Shown here: positions 13,061-23,712 of the stretch, one piece after another
Layout of the letters: each line of letters opens with the position of its first letter
How positions within the stretch are numbered: the first letter of the stretch is position 1
DNA from: Mantis religiosa
Taxonomy: Eukaryota > Arthropoda > Insecta > Mantodea > Mantidae
DNA length: 64,000 nt
Assembly (NCBI GenBank): GCA_030765055.1
Contig: CM060947.1
Span: forward strand, 63,466,934-63,530,933
Direction: 5' to 3'
Translations under genes and position numbers: made by a program
Notes under the pieces: generated by a model
Database searches by the model: none
Seen by the model: only the letters and a program-made list of their open reading frames with translations
Told to the model about the DNA's origin: nothing

Positions 13061-13346
13061 AACGTCAAAGGTAGTGCTAGTTTTTGTTTGCAGCAGCACG
13101 TTAAAGAATTTTTTGATACGTTCAAAGCAGATGGAAAATGTCTATATTGGAGAAAGTCTTAACAGTTGATCAACGCTTCTGGCGGCATCACGTTCTTCTA
13201 TGAAGCAGGTGCTGTTAAGTGAAGAGATTTCTAATGGACAATGCAGAGAATGCATGTATTGTGCACAGTTCAACAAGATATGCGACATCAATAATGCATC
13301 GTTGGTGAGCTATCAAAACAGGTCCTTTTTATTACAAGTTTTCTAT

Positions 13347-13759
13347 TACGAGGGTTGGCTGATAAGTCCTGAGCCTCACATAGGGGTGACCTACTAGTCC
13401 AGTTTGACGGATAGCATCATATAGTTTAACTCTAGACTAGCTTGTATCCATAGTTACAGGTCAATAGCTTGTTTAGTTTTTGAATGACAGCATTTAAAAG
13501 AAGACAAGTGTAGAGATATCAAGAAAATGGAGGATTTGTAAAAACGAACGGTGGTTAAATACTTTTAATACGCCTAAAGAAGTCAAAGAGGAAATGAATA
13601 GTACATTGAAAGACTCAAGCCCTTCATATACAATGATTAAAAGTTGGGTTGTAGTGTTTAAAATGGGACGTATAAGTACTAGTGATGAGCCTCGCTTTAG
13701 ACGACTTGTGGAAGTCAGAACTCCAGATACCATTGTACAAATTGATTAGCGAAACGTAA
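13347..13759 (+). mobile_element. Mariner-like element, family 3, 5' fragment
   Basis: Begins with TA and the TIR CGAGGGTTGGCTGATAAGTC, near identical to the left end of the element at 50119. Inside, 13630-13745 encodes a mariner N-terminal stretch (YTMIKSWVVVFKMGRISTSD, then PRFRRLVEVRTPDTIVQID). The fragment stops at the solo LTR and no remainder was recognised beyond it. Confidence 0.8.
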
Positions 13760-14186
13760 TGTCGATTCGAGGTTGCGCGGGCAACGAGTTCAACGAGACG
13801 GGCAGTGCACTGCGAAGATAAAAGCTCGCTGATACGTGGGGGAAAGGAGACGGATGATAAAAGCTCGCTGAAACGTGGGGGGAAGGAGACGGATTTATAG
13901 AGAGTTCTTCTTTCTTCTGGCGCCGACTTAATTGTTTGAGAACATTCCGGATAGTGAGTAATCTATAAAAAAGGAGCCGTCGCATGCCACGGGCAGTCAG
14001 TCAGTAATTGGATGCGTGCGCGTGAACAGCTGTGTGAGCTGTGGTCGTTGACCTTACAAGTTGTATTGTGTATGTGACGTAATTCTGTACTGTAAAGTTT
14101 GATAAAAGTGTGTTTCTACGGAAATAAAGAGCAATTTTTAGTGTTTGTAACCTGGACTTTTAATTCTACGAACACACAAAGTCACA
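13760..14186 (+). mobile_element. Solo LTR, Gypsy-like family L
   Basis: Starts TGTCGATTCG and ends AATTCTACGAACACACAAAG then TCACA, the ending shared by LTRs at 51.8, 53.6, 54.5 kb and by the complete element at 42.4-45.5 kb. It contains an AATAAAG polyadenylation signal near 14125. TG...CA ends are intact, but the flanks GTAA and TTAT do not match, so the target duplication has decayed or the copy is rearranged. Confidence 0.8.
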
Positions 14187-14925
14187 TTATTCACGAATAA
14201 AATAGTGACTAGCTAGTAACCTCTAGAAATTTTACTAGAGACTTCCAGAATTAAGGAAAACTATTTTATAAGAAGAACTCCTTGTGTGCTGGTTGTGCTA
14301 CTGTGAAACAAAAGGTCGGTTAAACAAAATACTTGATATTTAAGTTCAGGTCGAAGAAAATCTGCTCACCCAATGCTACACTTTATGTGGACCATTTAAA
14401 ATAAGAATGTCGGTTTTCTCAAAAAAGTGATTAAAATTTTAATTGAAAATTAAAATTTTAATTGAAGTATATAATTTCTTGCGAATGGTCTCTGAAGTTG
14501 GCCGTCTGCTAAGCCCGTTAATAACGTTGCCTTTTACGAAGTAGTAGTCCCGGATTCGATTTCCGGTGCCAGTTTGGAGATTTTTCCCTCCACTGGGGAA
14601 CCTGTTTCCGAAGCGCTCAGCTTCAATAGTTCCTTAAGGAGTCTACTGGATTGAGAAATAGTGGCCTTTGTTTTGGAGACTGCATATACCGGCCGCGACC
14701 AGCTTCAGCATTTCAGCCCGCTCACGGCGCCTGTGTTGGGCAGAGGTGGGGGACTTAGCGGCCGCCCGGTAGGCTTTGCCTCGAGGACTAATGCGCCGTA
14801 GGATTAGTCTCTTACTGGAGTTGCGTTTCATTGTGAACGACGTTTAAATGACTGATAAACCGTGAGAGATAAAATCTTACTAGATAACAAAGGAAGTCTT
14901 CAAACAAGCACGCCACTGTTGTTAA

Positions 14926-14929
<4 letters not shown>
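14187..14929. other. Spacer with a possible tRNA-like SINE head
   Basis: 14480-14600 contains GTCTGCTAAGCCCGTTA followed by CCCGGATTCGATTTCCGG, which resemble A and B boxes, then a pyrimidine-rich body. No second copy was seen, so the SINE call is weak. 14431-14466 holds two tandem copies of an 18-bp AT-rich palindromic unit. 14690-14820 is a GC-rich island without a recognised gene. Confidence 0.35.

Positions 14930-14975
<46 letters not shown>
14930..14975. repeat. 46-bp poly(T) tract
   Basis: Uninterrupted T run. It could be a minus-strand poly(A) tail of a retroposed sequence, but no coding homology was recognised upstream on that strand. Confidence 0.9.
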
Positions 14976-14979
<4 letters not shown>

Positions 14980-15487
14980 GGAGGTATACCTAGAAATTGG
15001 TCTGAATTTTTAAATATTTGTACCTTTCTCGAATGGAAAGTCTTTATTCGTTGTTTTCTCCTGGTTAAGATAGGAGAACGTAATTTCAAAGCCACCATGC
15101 AGCGATGAGGTCTTACAAAGATTGACTGTGCTTTGAACTTACTTTATTTCGCTGTTACTAAGGAAATATGTTACAAGAAAGATAAAATAAAATATTTGTC
15201 TCAGTTTGTATGAAATAAATAAGTAAATAAGAAAATAAATAAAAACTAATATTTTTAAGAAGAGTTTGTTATAGAATGAGTAGAGAAAGCCAAAGGAACT
15301 TATCATCTCAGATTTTGTTACGTAGATTTCTAGAAAAATTATTGTTAATGTATAAAAATGCTGATAAATGCAATTGTGGGAAATTAACGATTGAAGTTAC
15401 TGAGCAAAGTCCGTTCACAGAAGGCCATTCCCCTTACGGTATCTAATGCGCTAAGTTCATTTATTTATTTAGAACTTTATGAAACTT
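14976..15487. other. AT-rich spacer
   Basis: Nothing recognised; contains short TAAATAAG-type simple sequence around 15215-15245. Confidence 0.5.
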
Positions 15488-15581
15488 GGAAAGATAGAGT
15501 CAAACTGAAAAATTCAATGCCATAGCCGTGGTTCAAATCCCGGCCATGGCATTGAATTTTTCAGTCTGACTCTATCTTTCC
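15488..15581. repeat. 36-bp inverted repeat with 22-nt loop
   Basis: Left arm 15488-15523 and right arm 15546-15581 are reverse complements with one mismatch. The arms are the SINE-A segment running from CATTGAATTTTTCAG to CTATCTTTCC. The loop contains the B-box-like GGTTCAAATCC. Confidence 0.9.
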
Positions 15582-15932
15582 ATACTTTAGCCTACACACG
15601 GCCAGTGTGAAAGAACAATTAATTTCCATTAATTGACCTAATAGTGGTTAACTATAAAGCCCGGGCCTTGAAGTACTTACACGTTGTAAGTCGCCATTAA
15701 GGTAGTTGTCTCATGTGTTTATGAGAACTCCTAAGTGGTTAACCCGGAAAAACACGAATCAGTTGGAGAATTTAATGTCATATCGGTACGTTGGCCATAG
15801 TAGCTCAAGGGTTAGAGTGGCTGGACGGCAACCAAAAGATCCGTGGTTCAAATCCGGGCTGTGGCATTGAATTTTTCAGTATGACTCTATCTTTCCATAC
15901 TTTAGCCTACACACGGCCAGTGTGAAAGAACT
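15524..15932 (+). mobile_element. SINE-A tandem pair
   Basis: Two successive tRNA-like heads: a partial one at 15524 (B box GGTTCAAATCC only) and a complete one at about 15795 (A box TAGCTCAAGGG, B box GGTTCAAATCC). Their B boxes are 315 bp apart. Between them is the body with CTACACACGGCCAGTGTGAA, AAGTCGCCA and GGAGAATTTAATGTCA. The same spacing recurs at 61.7-62.1 kb. Confidence 0.8.
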
Positions 15933-17274
15933 CTCCTTTATGAAACTTGTATACATTGCACAAATGCAAATTTTCTGTACTTATGGTTTCACTATATTTG
16001 TTTTCTTCGGGAAGTTTTGTCAGTAGATCTAAGAGAGAACTGTTTGCTGTAAGAAGAATAGAAGTTGCGAATCATTAGCCGCCATTTAAAATAACTAAAC
16101 TTAGAGGCACTTAAACTGAGTAAAACCTCAAACTCTATGTACAGTAAGCTAAAAACTTCTGGGAAACATTAAACTTGTGGATTTTTTATTTTAATGAAGA
16201 AAATACCCCCCTTACTTTACACATCTCGAATGTGGAAGTTCTGCGCACATGACCTATATTTTCCGAAATAAGAATTAAAAGTCATGTGTATTAAGCAGCA
16301 GTCCAACAAATTTCGTTTTTCCTCGGTCTCGCCAGTTCATTAACAATGCCATAATTCAGAATATATTTAGCGTAGTCGCTTTAAATGTAGCGGAAAATGA
16401 GTATCCTGCTAGCTGTTGTTATTACCCTTCTGTTCCGGTATGTTGCAAACAGTAAAACTGTACTCAAAATGAAGCAATTAGAACATTCTCGTTCTTGATA
16501 TGTCCCCCGGGCAAGTGTGGCTGACTAACGACGATTCGCATTTGTTATTATGGGATGTTGAAATATGTTAACCAACATTTCTTATACCAAGATGGTTTAC
16601 ACTTTGTTTCCCGATTACGTCATTTAGCACAGTCGAATTTGTAATTAGACTATCACCGTAATTAAGATGTTACAACAGCAAAGCTGATTCAGATTCCATC
16701 ACACGATTTACACCAGCTGGGGAAGATCTTCTTATGCTTCTGATTGGCTGAAGTTAGATATGAATCACTTCCACCTATAGGAATCGATTCATAGTCAATA
16801 TTAGCAATCAGAATATCTTTCCCACATGGAATAAATCACATGATAGGTTCTAGTTACGCTTTACAGCCGTGAACATCGCAGTTAAATTCAGTATAAAATG
16901 GGCTATAACCTAAGGGTTATAACGAAAATATGTTAAATAAATAAAAGTATCAACTCAACTGAAATACCATTAAACTGTCATATTTTGAATATGCTACGTA
17001 ACTACTCAGAAAGTGAATTGCTATTTCACTACTTCGATCTTTGATTTTTGCTATTGTTAAGGTTATCCGGTTTTTACAGGACTAACCTGTTTTTTATCCT
17101 GTTTTTGTAGGACTTTCTATTATGCATTTTGTTTTTCATGTCGATAGATTTAGCATACGATACTGTAAAGGGTTTTAATATTTTAAAAGAAATAAATAAT
17201 GAATGTTTTAAGAAGAAAGGAATTTTCAAGGCTGCACTGAATTTTAATTCTCTGAAATTGGTTGTCTTGAAGTG
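15933..17274. other. Spacer, nothing recognised
   Basis: AT-rich, only short frames, no repeat or RNA motif noticed. Confidence 0.5.
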
Positions 17275-18140
17275 TGAGTTTCTGTTCAATAAAGAATGAT
17301 CATAATTTTTTCAAGGTCAAAATTTTTCGCACAAAATTCAATCTTATTATATTCTGTTAGCTTAATGTAAAACAAACACGCCATAGGAATTTCATTGTTG
17401 GTACTCCTTGTTCCCGCCTGTGAGAACCAGGCAAGTTCAGACATGTTCAGTATCGCCTACCACTGCAATGGAGGTAACACGCAGTTAAAGTTGATGTTAG
17501 AGGAAGATTCGTAGTTTCTTTCAAGCGTAATCACTGCTGATGAAACTTGGCTAGATCAATTTGATCCTGAGAGCAAACAGAAAATCTCCTCAATCACCAA
17601 CCCCCAAAACAGCAAAGTGGTTGCTTCTCCTGGGAAAGTTATGGTCACGTCATTCTTTGATATTCATGGAATGGTTTATCACTAAGTTGTACCTGCACAC
17701 ACACCAGTAACTGGACAATACTACAGGGATATCCTGAAAACATTGCAAGTCCATATCAGACGTAAAAGACAACATTTCCGTGAAGCAGGTTGGATGCTGC
17801 ACCACGATAATGAGCGGCCGCATGTTGCCAATGTTGTCAATCTTGCATCCCTCGCCCTCCCTATAGTCCGGAATTAGTCCCATGTGACTCTTTTCTATTC
17901 CCTAACTTGAAGAAACGCCTTCGTGGGAGACCTTATCCATCATCAGAAGCAGTGGTGACGAGTTTGAAGGATCTCTCAAAAATGGTTTCCAGCATGTCTT
18001 TGACGACTGGCAGAAACGCTGGGACAAGTGCATCGCATTAATCGGAGACTATTTTCAGAAGGAGTATCAAACTTATGAGGATGAGTAAAGGTACGTGGTC
18101 AAGCAAAATTGTGATCATTCTTTATTGAACAGTCCTCGTA
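17275..18140 (+). mobile_element. Mariner-like element, family 1 copy c
   Basis: Right TIR is intact (TTCTTTATTGAACAGTCCTC then GTA). The left TIR is eroded to TCTGTTCAATAAAGAATGAT, so the first bases and the TA are not identifiable. Length about 0.87 kb, same deleted structure as the other copies. Confidence 0.88.
17479..18088 (+). pseudogene. Mariner transposase remnant
   Basis: Family 1 transposase with many lesions. The usual start codon is ACG. First-Asp motif TADETW is kept near 17540. A short deletion after the second catalytic region removes part of the AEYLAKSNVKC segment, so the 34-residue spacing is lost. Several frameshifts follow. The C-terminal block ending in a stop at 18086 is still recognisable. 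Among the most decayed of the five copies. Confidence 0.85.
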
Positions 18141-18189
18141 ACTTAAAGCCATGTAATACAAATACTTGTTTGCGCTTGTCGACCATATT

Positions 18190-18610
18190 CTCTGAAGTTT
18201 TACGGAGAGTATCCTCGCCAATGCTACTTATTTCAGTTCGAATGGATTCCTTAAGGACATAATTGTCCGTAGCCTATTCTTGTTAATTGTATTTCTTAGA
18301 TACCCCGACAAGAAAAAATCCGGTGGGGTAAAATCCGGTGGGGTTAGGTCAGGGGATCTGGGTATCCACAGACCTTTTGAGATTATCCGATTACCAAAGA
18401 AACTGTTTACGAGTCCCATGGTGTCATTAGATTGCTCTATGTTGCTGGAAACAACCTTCTCTAAATTTGATATCATTCAGGTGCTCCACAAATGTCTTGA
18501 AGATACCTATATAACTTCAGTGTCTACAGTCGTATCAAAGGAAATGGGACCAACGAGCCATAGATGCTGGTGGAGGACACTTCCAACATTTTCTCTGAGA
18601 TGTAAATAAT
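18190..18610 (-). pseudogene. DDE transposase fragment (IS630-Tc1-mariner type)
   Basis: Minus-strand ORF 18476-18228 contains NRIISKGLWIPRSPDLTPPDF, the third-catalytic-Asp region seen also at 31.5 kb. Here a 16-bp unit (AAATCCGGTGGGGT plus flanking bases) is duplicated, giving TPPDF twice in a row before FFLSGYL. The rest of the transposase and its TIRs were not found. Upstream minus-strand sequence to about 18610 has weak transposase-like character only. Confidence 0.65.
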
Positions 18611-19491
18611 GTAATGTCCCCATTGTATATTATATTCTCCCAAAGTTGCACGTGTATCCTATTGGTTCAAAACTTATGAAGTGGTTCAGGTTTATATGGA
18701 TAACACTATATTTGCCGCTCTTTTCGTTTTAGTATTATCTGTTTATTAGCAAACTGGGCTTTGATCTTTTCTATATATTTCATAAGCCTTTAAAGCATAT
18801 TTCCAGAGAAATTTCGACGTGAAATTGTGGAGTCGAATACAATATTTTTAATATTTGTAGTAAGCATAATTTAAAAAAATTAAACAGCTGTATATAAAGT
18901 TGCATTTGTTGATAATATTTCGATTATATATTAATAAAATAAAAGTTTGAAGGTCACGTGACAAGCTGAACTGCGTCATAGTACTTCAGTTATAATGGGA
19001 CAGCAACAAACATGGGAAAAATACTCGGAGACGTAGAGAAGGAATGAGAAGAAAATGTATAATATAGATATTATTTAAATGGCTGAAAGAACATTTGGGA
19101 TCTTAGGGTTTTGTTAAGCTCTTTTTTTCTCATGAACATGTGCAAATATGGTCCAGATGAAGCTTATCTAATGTATTTTAAAGTTTCTAGATAAAATCTG
19201 GTGAAATAACACATCTCAGAATTAAACTCCTAGATAAACAGGATACAGAAAATATTTTGAAATTAGATGACTACTTTAAAAAGTTTATACAATTTTGAAA
19301 ATGTTTAAAAAGTAGTACCAGTATGTAAATGACTCAAATATTTATCTAGTATTACTGCTTTACAAACTAATTTGTGACTACCCACAAAGTAAATGCATGA
19401 AATAGCAACACTATAATATAATCTTTCAGCTTCTCACACAAAGGTCTATTTCTAACTATTGGTGACTTTCATTCTGTTGGAGAATTTGAAA
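18611..19491. other. AT-rich spacer
   Basis: Nothing firm. The stretch 18790-18870 weakly resembles AT-rich text at 30.2, 37.5 and 46.2 kb (a GAAATNTCGAC ... GGAATACAATA pattern), too diverged to classify. Confidence 0.4.
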
Positions 19492-20393
19492 TACGACGGC
19501 TGTTCAATAAACAATGATCACATTTTTTTTGACAACGTACCTTTACTCATCCTCATAATTTTGATGATCCTCCTCAAAATAGTCTCCCCTAAATGCGATG
19601 CAATTGTCCCAGCGTTTCTGCCAATCTTCAAAGACATGATGGAAACACTTTTTGAGAGATCCTTCAAAACCGCCTCCGCAGCCTTCATCACTGCTTCTGA
19701 TGATGGATAATGCCTCCCACGAAGGCGTTTCTTCAGGTTAGGGAACAGAAAAAGTCACAAGGGGCTAAATCCGGACTATAGGGAGGGTGAGGGATGCACT
19801 TCACGTTGATTTTTGCAAGATATTCAGCAACAACATTGGCAATATGTAGCCGTGCATTATCGTGGTGCAGCATCCAGCCTACATCATGAAAATGTGGTCT
19901 TTCGCGCCTGATATGGACCTACAATGTTTTCAGGACATCCCTGTCCAGTTACTGAGTGTGTGCAGGTACAACATGCTGATAAACCATTCCATGAATATCA
20001 AAGAATGAGATGACCATAACTTTACCAGCAGAAGCCACCACTTTTGCTTTTCGTGGGGTTGCTGATGAATGATATATCCACACTGAGCATTGCTATTTGC
20101 TCTCAGGTTCAAAATGATGTAGGCAAGTTCCATCAGCAGTGATTACGTTTGAAAGAAACTTGGGATCTTCCTCTCATCAACTTTAATTGCATACTACCAC
20201 AATTGTAGCAGTAGGCGATACTGAACATGTCCGAGCTTACCTTGTTCTCACAGGTGGGAACCAGGAGTACCAACAATGAGACTACTACGGCGTGTTTGTT
20301 TCACATTAACCTAACAGAATAAGACTGAATTTTAGTGCGAAAAATTATGACCGTAAAAAGATTATGATCATTCTTTATTGAACAGACCTCGTA
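19492..20393 (-). mobile_element. Mariner-like element, family 1 copy d
   Basis: TA-flanked, with TIRs CGACGGCTGTTCAATAAACA at left and the complement of CGAGGTCTGTTCAATAAAGA at right. 902 bp, the same size as copy a. Confidence 0.93.
19543..20192 (-). pseudogene. Mariner transposase remnant
   Basis: Family 1, N-terminally deleted. The second and third catalytic Asp regions are readable on the minus strand around 19870 and 19765. The first-Asp motif is damaged: the reading around 20110-20150 gives a Glu-Thr-Trp-lacking version. Small deletions at 19940 (in the TGQYYRDVL block) and at 20175 break the frame. Non-functional. Confidence 0.85.
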
Positions 20394-20888
20394 TGAATAA
20401 GTTCTAACTTTTTGCACTCACATGGCTTAACCATATTCTATTTTTCTAAGTAGTTCTTGTTAATGTAGATAAATGCTCCCTATACATTTCGTTGTAGGGG
20501 CATATAAGAAATATACAATAGACCAAAGTGGTAGATTTTTAAAAAGCTAATCGCTGTGCAATGTCTTAGAAATTTGATTCTCTTTGCATAACCATCCCCC
20601 CCACAAAGAATAGCTATGTGTCGCATGCAGCAGACCATTTTGGAAGTAGCTGAAACCACAATAAATTAATGTTAAGGTAATTTGTGTACTTAAACAACGT
20701 ACACCTACTTTATGTGCCGTAAGATTGTACTTTCTCATTTACGGTTTAACAGCAGTACAAAAGTCATTCAAAATGAGAGCAGATCGCAAAACCCTTTCAG
20801 AAAATACTGCATATACATTTTATTGTGATACAGATAACATCAATATACTGCATTTTAATAAAAATCACTAGAGAATGTATAGCATATT
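20394..20888. other. Spacer
   Basis: Nothing recognised. Confidence 0.5.
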
Positions 20889-20928
20889 CCTGGGTCTACT
20901 AAAATCTTCCATTTATTTAGAATATCGT

Positions 20929-20968
<40 letters not shown>

Positions 20969-22100
20969 TAGAAAGAGTAGGTGATAAGCTATACCCTTGT
21001 CTTAGTCCAGTATTGGTAGAAATTTGTTCTGTTAACCTATTCCCAGTATCAATTCTTATAGTTGTATTTGTGTACATGCCTTTTATTGCACTAATATTAT
21101 GTGGTGGGTAACCCTTAAATTCTAATATTTGCCACAGTTTTGATCTATTTATTCTATAAAAAGACTTTTCGAGATCAATGTAGGCGATATGTGTTTCCAA
21201 ATTCTTTTCCCCTCGTTGATCAATTATTTCATTGAGGACAAATACGTTATCTGTACAGGATCGGCAATTGCGGAATTCACTCTGCTATTCTCCTATAAGG
21301 CACTCTGTAATAATTTCCAGTCTGTTATTTATTATTTTAGCATATATTTTGTAACCTGTGTTCATTAAACTTATCCTTCTATAATTTCCTCAGTTTCTGC
21401 GATCTCCTATTTTGAATATATTTTTAGTTAGAGCTATTGGCGACGATTCAGGTATTTTACATTTTTGCCAACAATTATTAATTAAATGTAGTATTCTTAA
21501 TTTGCACATTATCCTACTGTATTTTATAAGTTCTCCGTTCATTACATCTATTCCTGGTGCCTTTCGATTTAAATAGTGTTCAATACATCGTCTAATTCTG
21601 CAAGGTTTATTGGATCTACTTCTTGTTTTTTGCTTCTTCTTTTGAAATGTTTACTTGTAAATCATTTTCTGCATTACTAAAATACAGGTTAGTGTAGTGC
21701 TCTATCCATTTATATTCAGATATTACATTTAATCTTGCTACACCTTTTTTGTTTTTATTTAAATGCTTAATTAGTTTATATCCTATTGTTTGTCTCCCAT
21801 GTATGTCATGCTCCAGCTCACGTATAAATTTATTCCATGATTCTTCATGTGCTTGTCTTGTCATTGTTTCAGATTCTTTTATTTTCTCCTTGATATCTCA
21901 TATGCGTGATTTGTTTTCATATTTAAATATGTTCTATAGGTATGATTCTCATTTTGTATTGCGTTCTTAATTTTTATATTCCAAATTCTTAGACCTCTCC
22001 TGTTTCTTAATTTCCTCTTTTTCCCAAGTACTTCACTTGCTGTTTTATTAATTATTTTTGATATATTTTCCCATTCCAAATTTATATCGCAATTCTGGAA
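20889..22100 (-). pseudogene. Non-LTR retrotransposon RT remnant, LINE-1x copy b
   Basis: Second copy of the LINE at 11064-12230, inverted. It extends further 5' (the endonuclease-RT linker: EESWNKFIRELEHDIHGRQ, LIKHLNKNKKG, then WIEHYTNLYFSN) but is cut after the MEDILNE-equivalent region, so the FADD box and C-terminus are missing. Kept blocks include YIDLEKSFYRINRSKLW, where the catalytic Asp is retained but Ala-Phe-Asp has become Ser-Phe-Tyr, and GLRQGYSLSPT. A TA array interrupts the RT right after that block. Confidence 0.87.
20931..20967. repeat. (AT)n microsatellite inside LINE copy b
   Basis: 37 bp of AT repeats. The aligned place in LINE copy a (about 11432-11440) has only AGTATATATGG, so the array expanded after the copies diverged or before this one was inserted. 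Confidence 0.95.
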
Positions 22101-22950
22101 TATTTCTTATTAGGAGTTTTATAGAGAGAATTATGAAACGTTGTGGGATTTCTTATTATTGTGGTTTTCTGTTGTTATGTACTATCAATGATAGCCTTTA
22201 CATGTCAGGGTTTTGTGTCGTATTTCTCATTGATTTCGACAGTTGCTGCGAGCTTGAATCACTAGTGTGATGGAAGCCTTTCATTTGGGGCAGGTTAAAT
22301 AATTACATTGTATGCTAATTTTATGTTGGATTTAAGTACATGGGCATAGAGTGAGAGTTATTCAAGTTTATTAAATCAATGAGTGTGATTGAAGCTAACC
22401 TTAATTTTCATAGCCACATTTACATTTAAATCAAGGCTTACAGTTTTATTTAACCAGGTAAACTAACCGAATTGGTATTCATGTGGATAGTAATTGTTAC
22501 CTTTTTCATGTTAGGTTGAAGTACATGCCTATAGGGTGAGATGCACTAATGATTCAATGAATCAGTGATTGTAGTTGAATTTTACTTTGCTTTTCCAGAA
22601 TTACATTTACATATAAACCAGAGGTAAACGAGCACATTAGTTGAGTGCACTTTCATTACGCATAAAATATTTTCTACTTAATCAGTGTTTTCAATAATTA
22701 TCCTCTACTGTGTTGAGCACGTGTCCCTACTACTGGTTGAGATTTAACAAATTTTTACTGAATCATAATTGTTAATGAAGCCTATTTGAAATTGATTAAA
22801 TGTTAAGTGAGGGCGTGTTCACAAACTCTTTCAGTCAAGTATAAGTTAAACTTAAGTTTACTTCATATGGTTGTACTTTGATTCAAATCAGTATCATTGT
22901 GTGTGGAAGTTTAAGCATAGCATCTTCAAACTGCACTTCCTGACATATAG
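22101..22950. other. Spacer
   Basis: May include a little more LINE 5' sequence up to about 22190. Otherwise nothing recognised. Confidence 0.4.
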
Positions 22951-22959
22951 TTAGTTAGT

Positions 22960-23200
22960 TACTAACACTCCCCACATGGCAACCTTGGCCTTCGGGGTAA
23001 CCTCACCCCACCAAGTGATGACCGGACCCATTTCTCAGGTGGAGGCACCCAGAGGGCGGTGTCCATTACCTCCGATGATAGGGTGATAGTGAAGATGGCG
23101 GTGAGGTGAGAGGACCTACAGTTTTTACCGTGGACTCCGAACCACGTTGGGCATAGGGGATACTTCACGTGTGCTAGACAGAGGTGAAGGCGCTTCCTGA
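22960..23200. repeat. GC-rich island, unclassified
   Basis: Distinctly GC-rich against AT-rich flanks (GGCCTTCGGGGTAACCTCAC, GGTGGAGGCACCCAGAGGGC). No tRNA boxes or coding motif recognised. It is probably part of a SINE or LINE 5' region, by composition only. Confidence 0.3.
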
Positions 23201-23330
23201 CATATTTACTTAATGAATCATCTTTATTGAATGTACTTATGGTTTTCCTAGTAATAGCATTGAAATCAGACCAATATCGGATAAGATATTGGATAATATC
23301 TTTATATTGGATACAGATATACATACTGTC

Positions 23331-23592
23331 TGCCCACCACAAGAGGCTAGGTAGAGGAATGTGTAACGTAATCATTTTTGCTGTGTTTATACTCGCCTTC
23401 CGGATATGATAAGAATGCTAGGTTCATGTAAAATACACAGTGTTGTCTGATAAATCACCCATACATAATACCCATCACTGCAATTACTGAAATGAGCATT
23501 AGATCTACCAGAATTGGTGACTCATATGCATCCTCATATACTCATTTCGTAGTATACAGATCCCTACCAGAGCAGATGAACAATTCGAACCC

Positions 23593-23668
<76 letters not shown>

Positions 23669-23712
23669 ATGCCCCGCTTGCCTTCTTGTGGTACGTAGAC
23701 AGTACCTAGGCA
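23331..23712 (+). repeat. Dispersed repeat F, copy 1
   Basis: Collinear with 36595-36900: TGCCCA..ACAAGA, AATGTGTAACGTAATCATTT, GCTCGCCTTCCG-like text, CCATACATAATACCCAT, GGTGACTCATATGCA, CACTCATTTCNTAGTA. A CT array lies near its end. Unclassified family. Confidence 0.75.
23596..23666. repeat. (TC)n microsatellite
   Basis: 71 bp of TC repeats. The corresponding place in repeat F copy 2 (about 36848-36858) reads CCCCTCCGCCC with no array. Confidence 0.97.
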
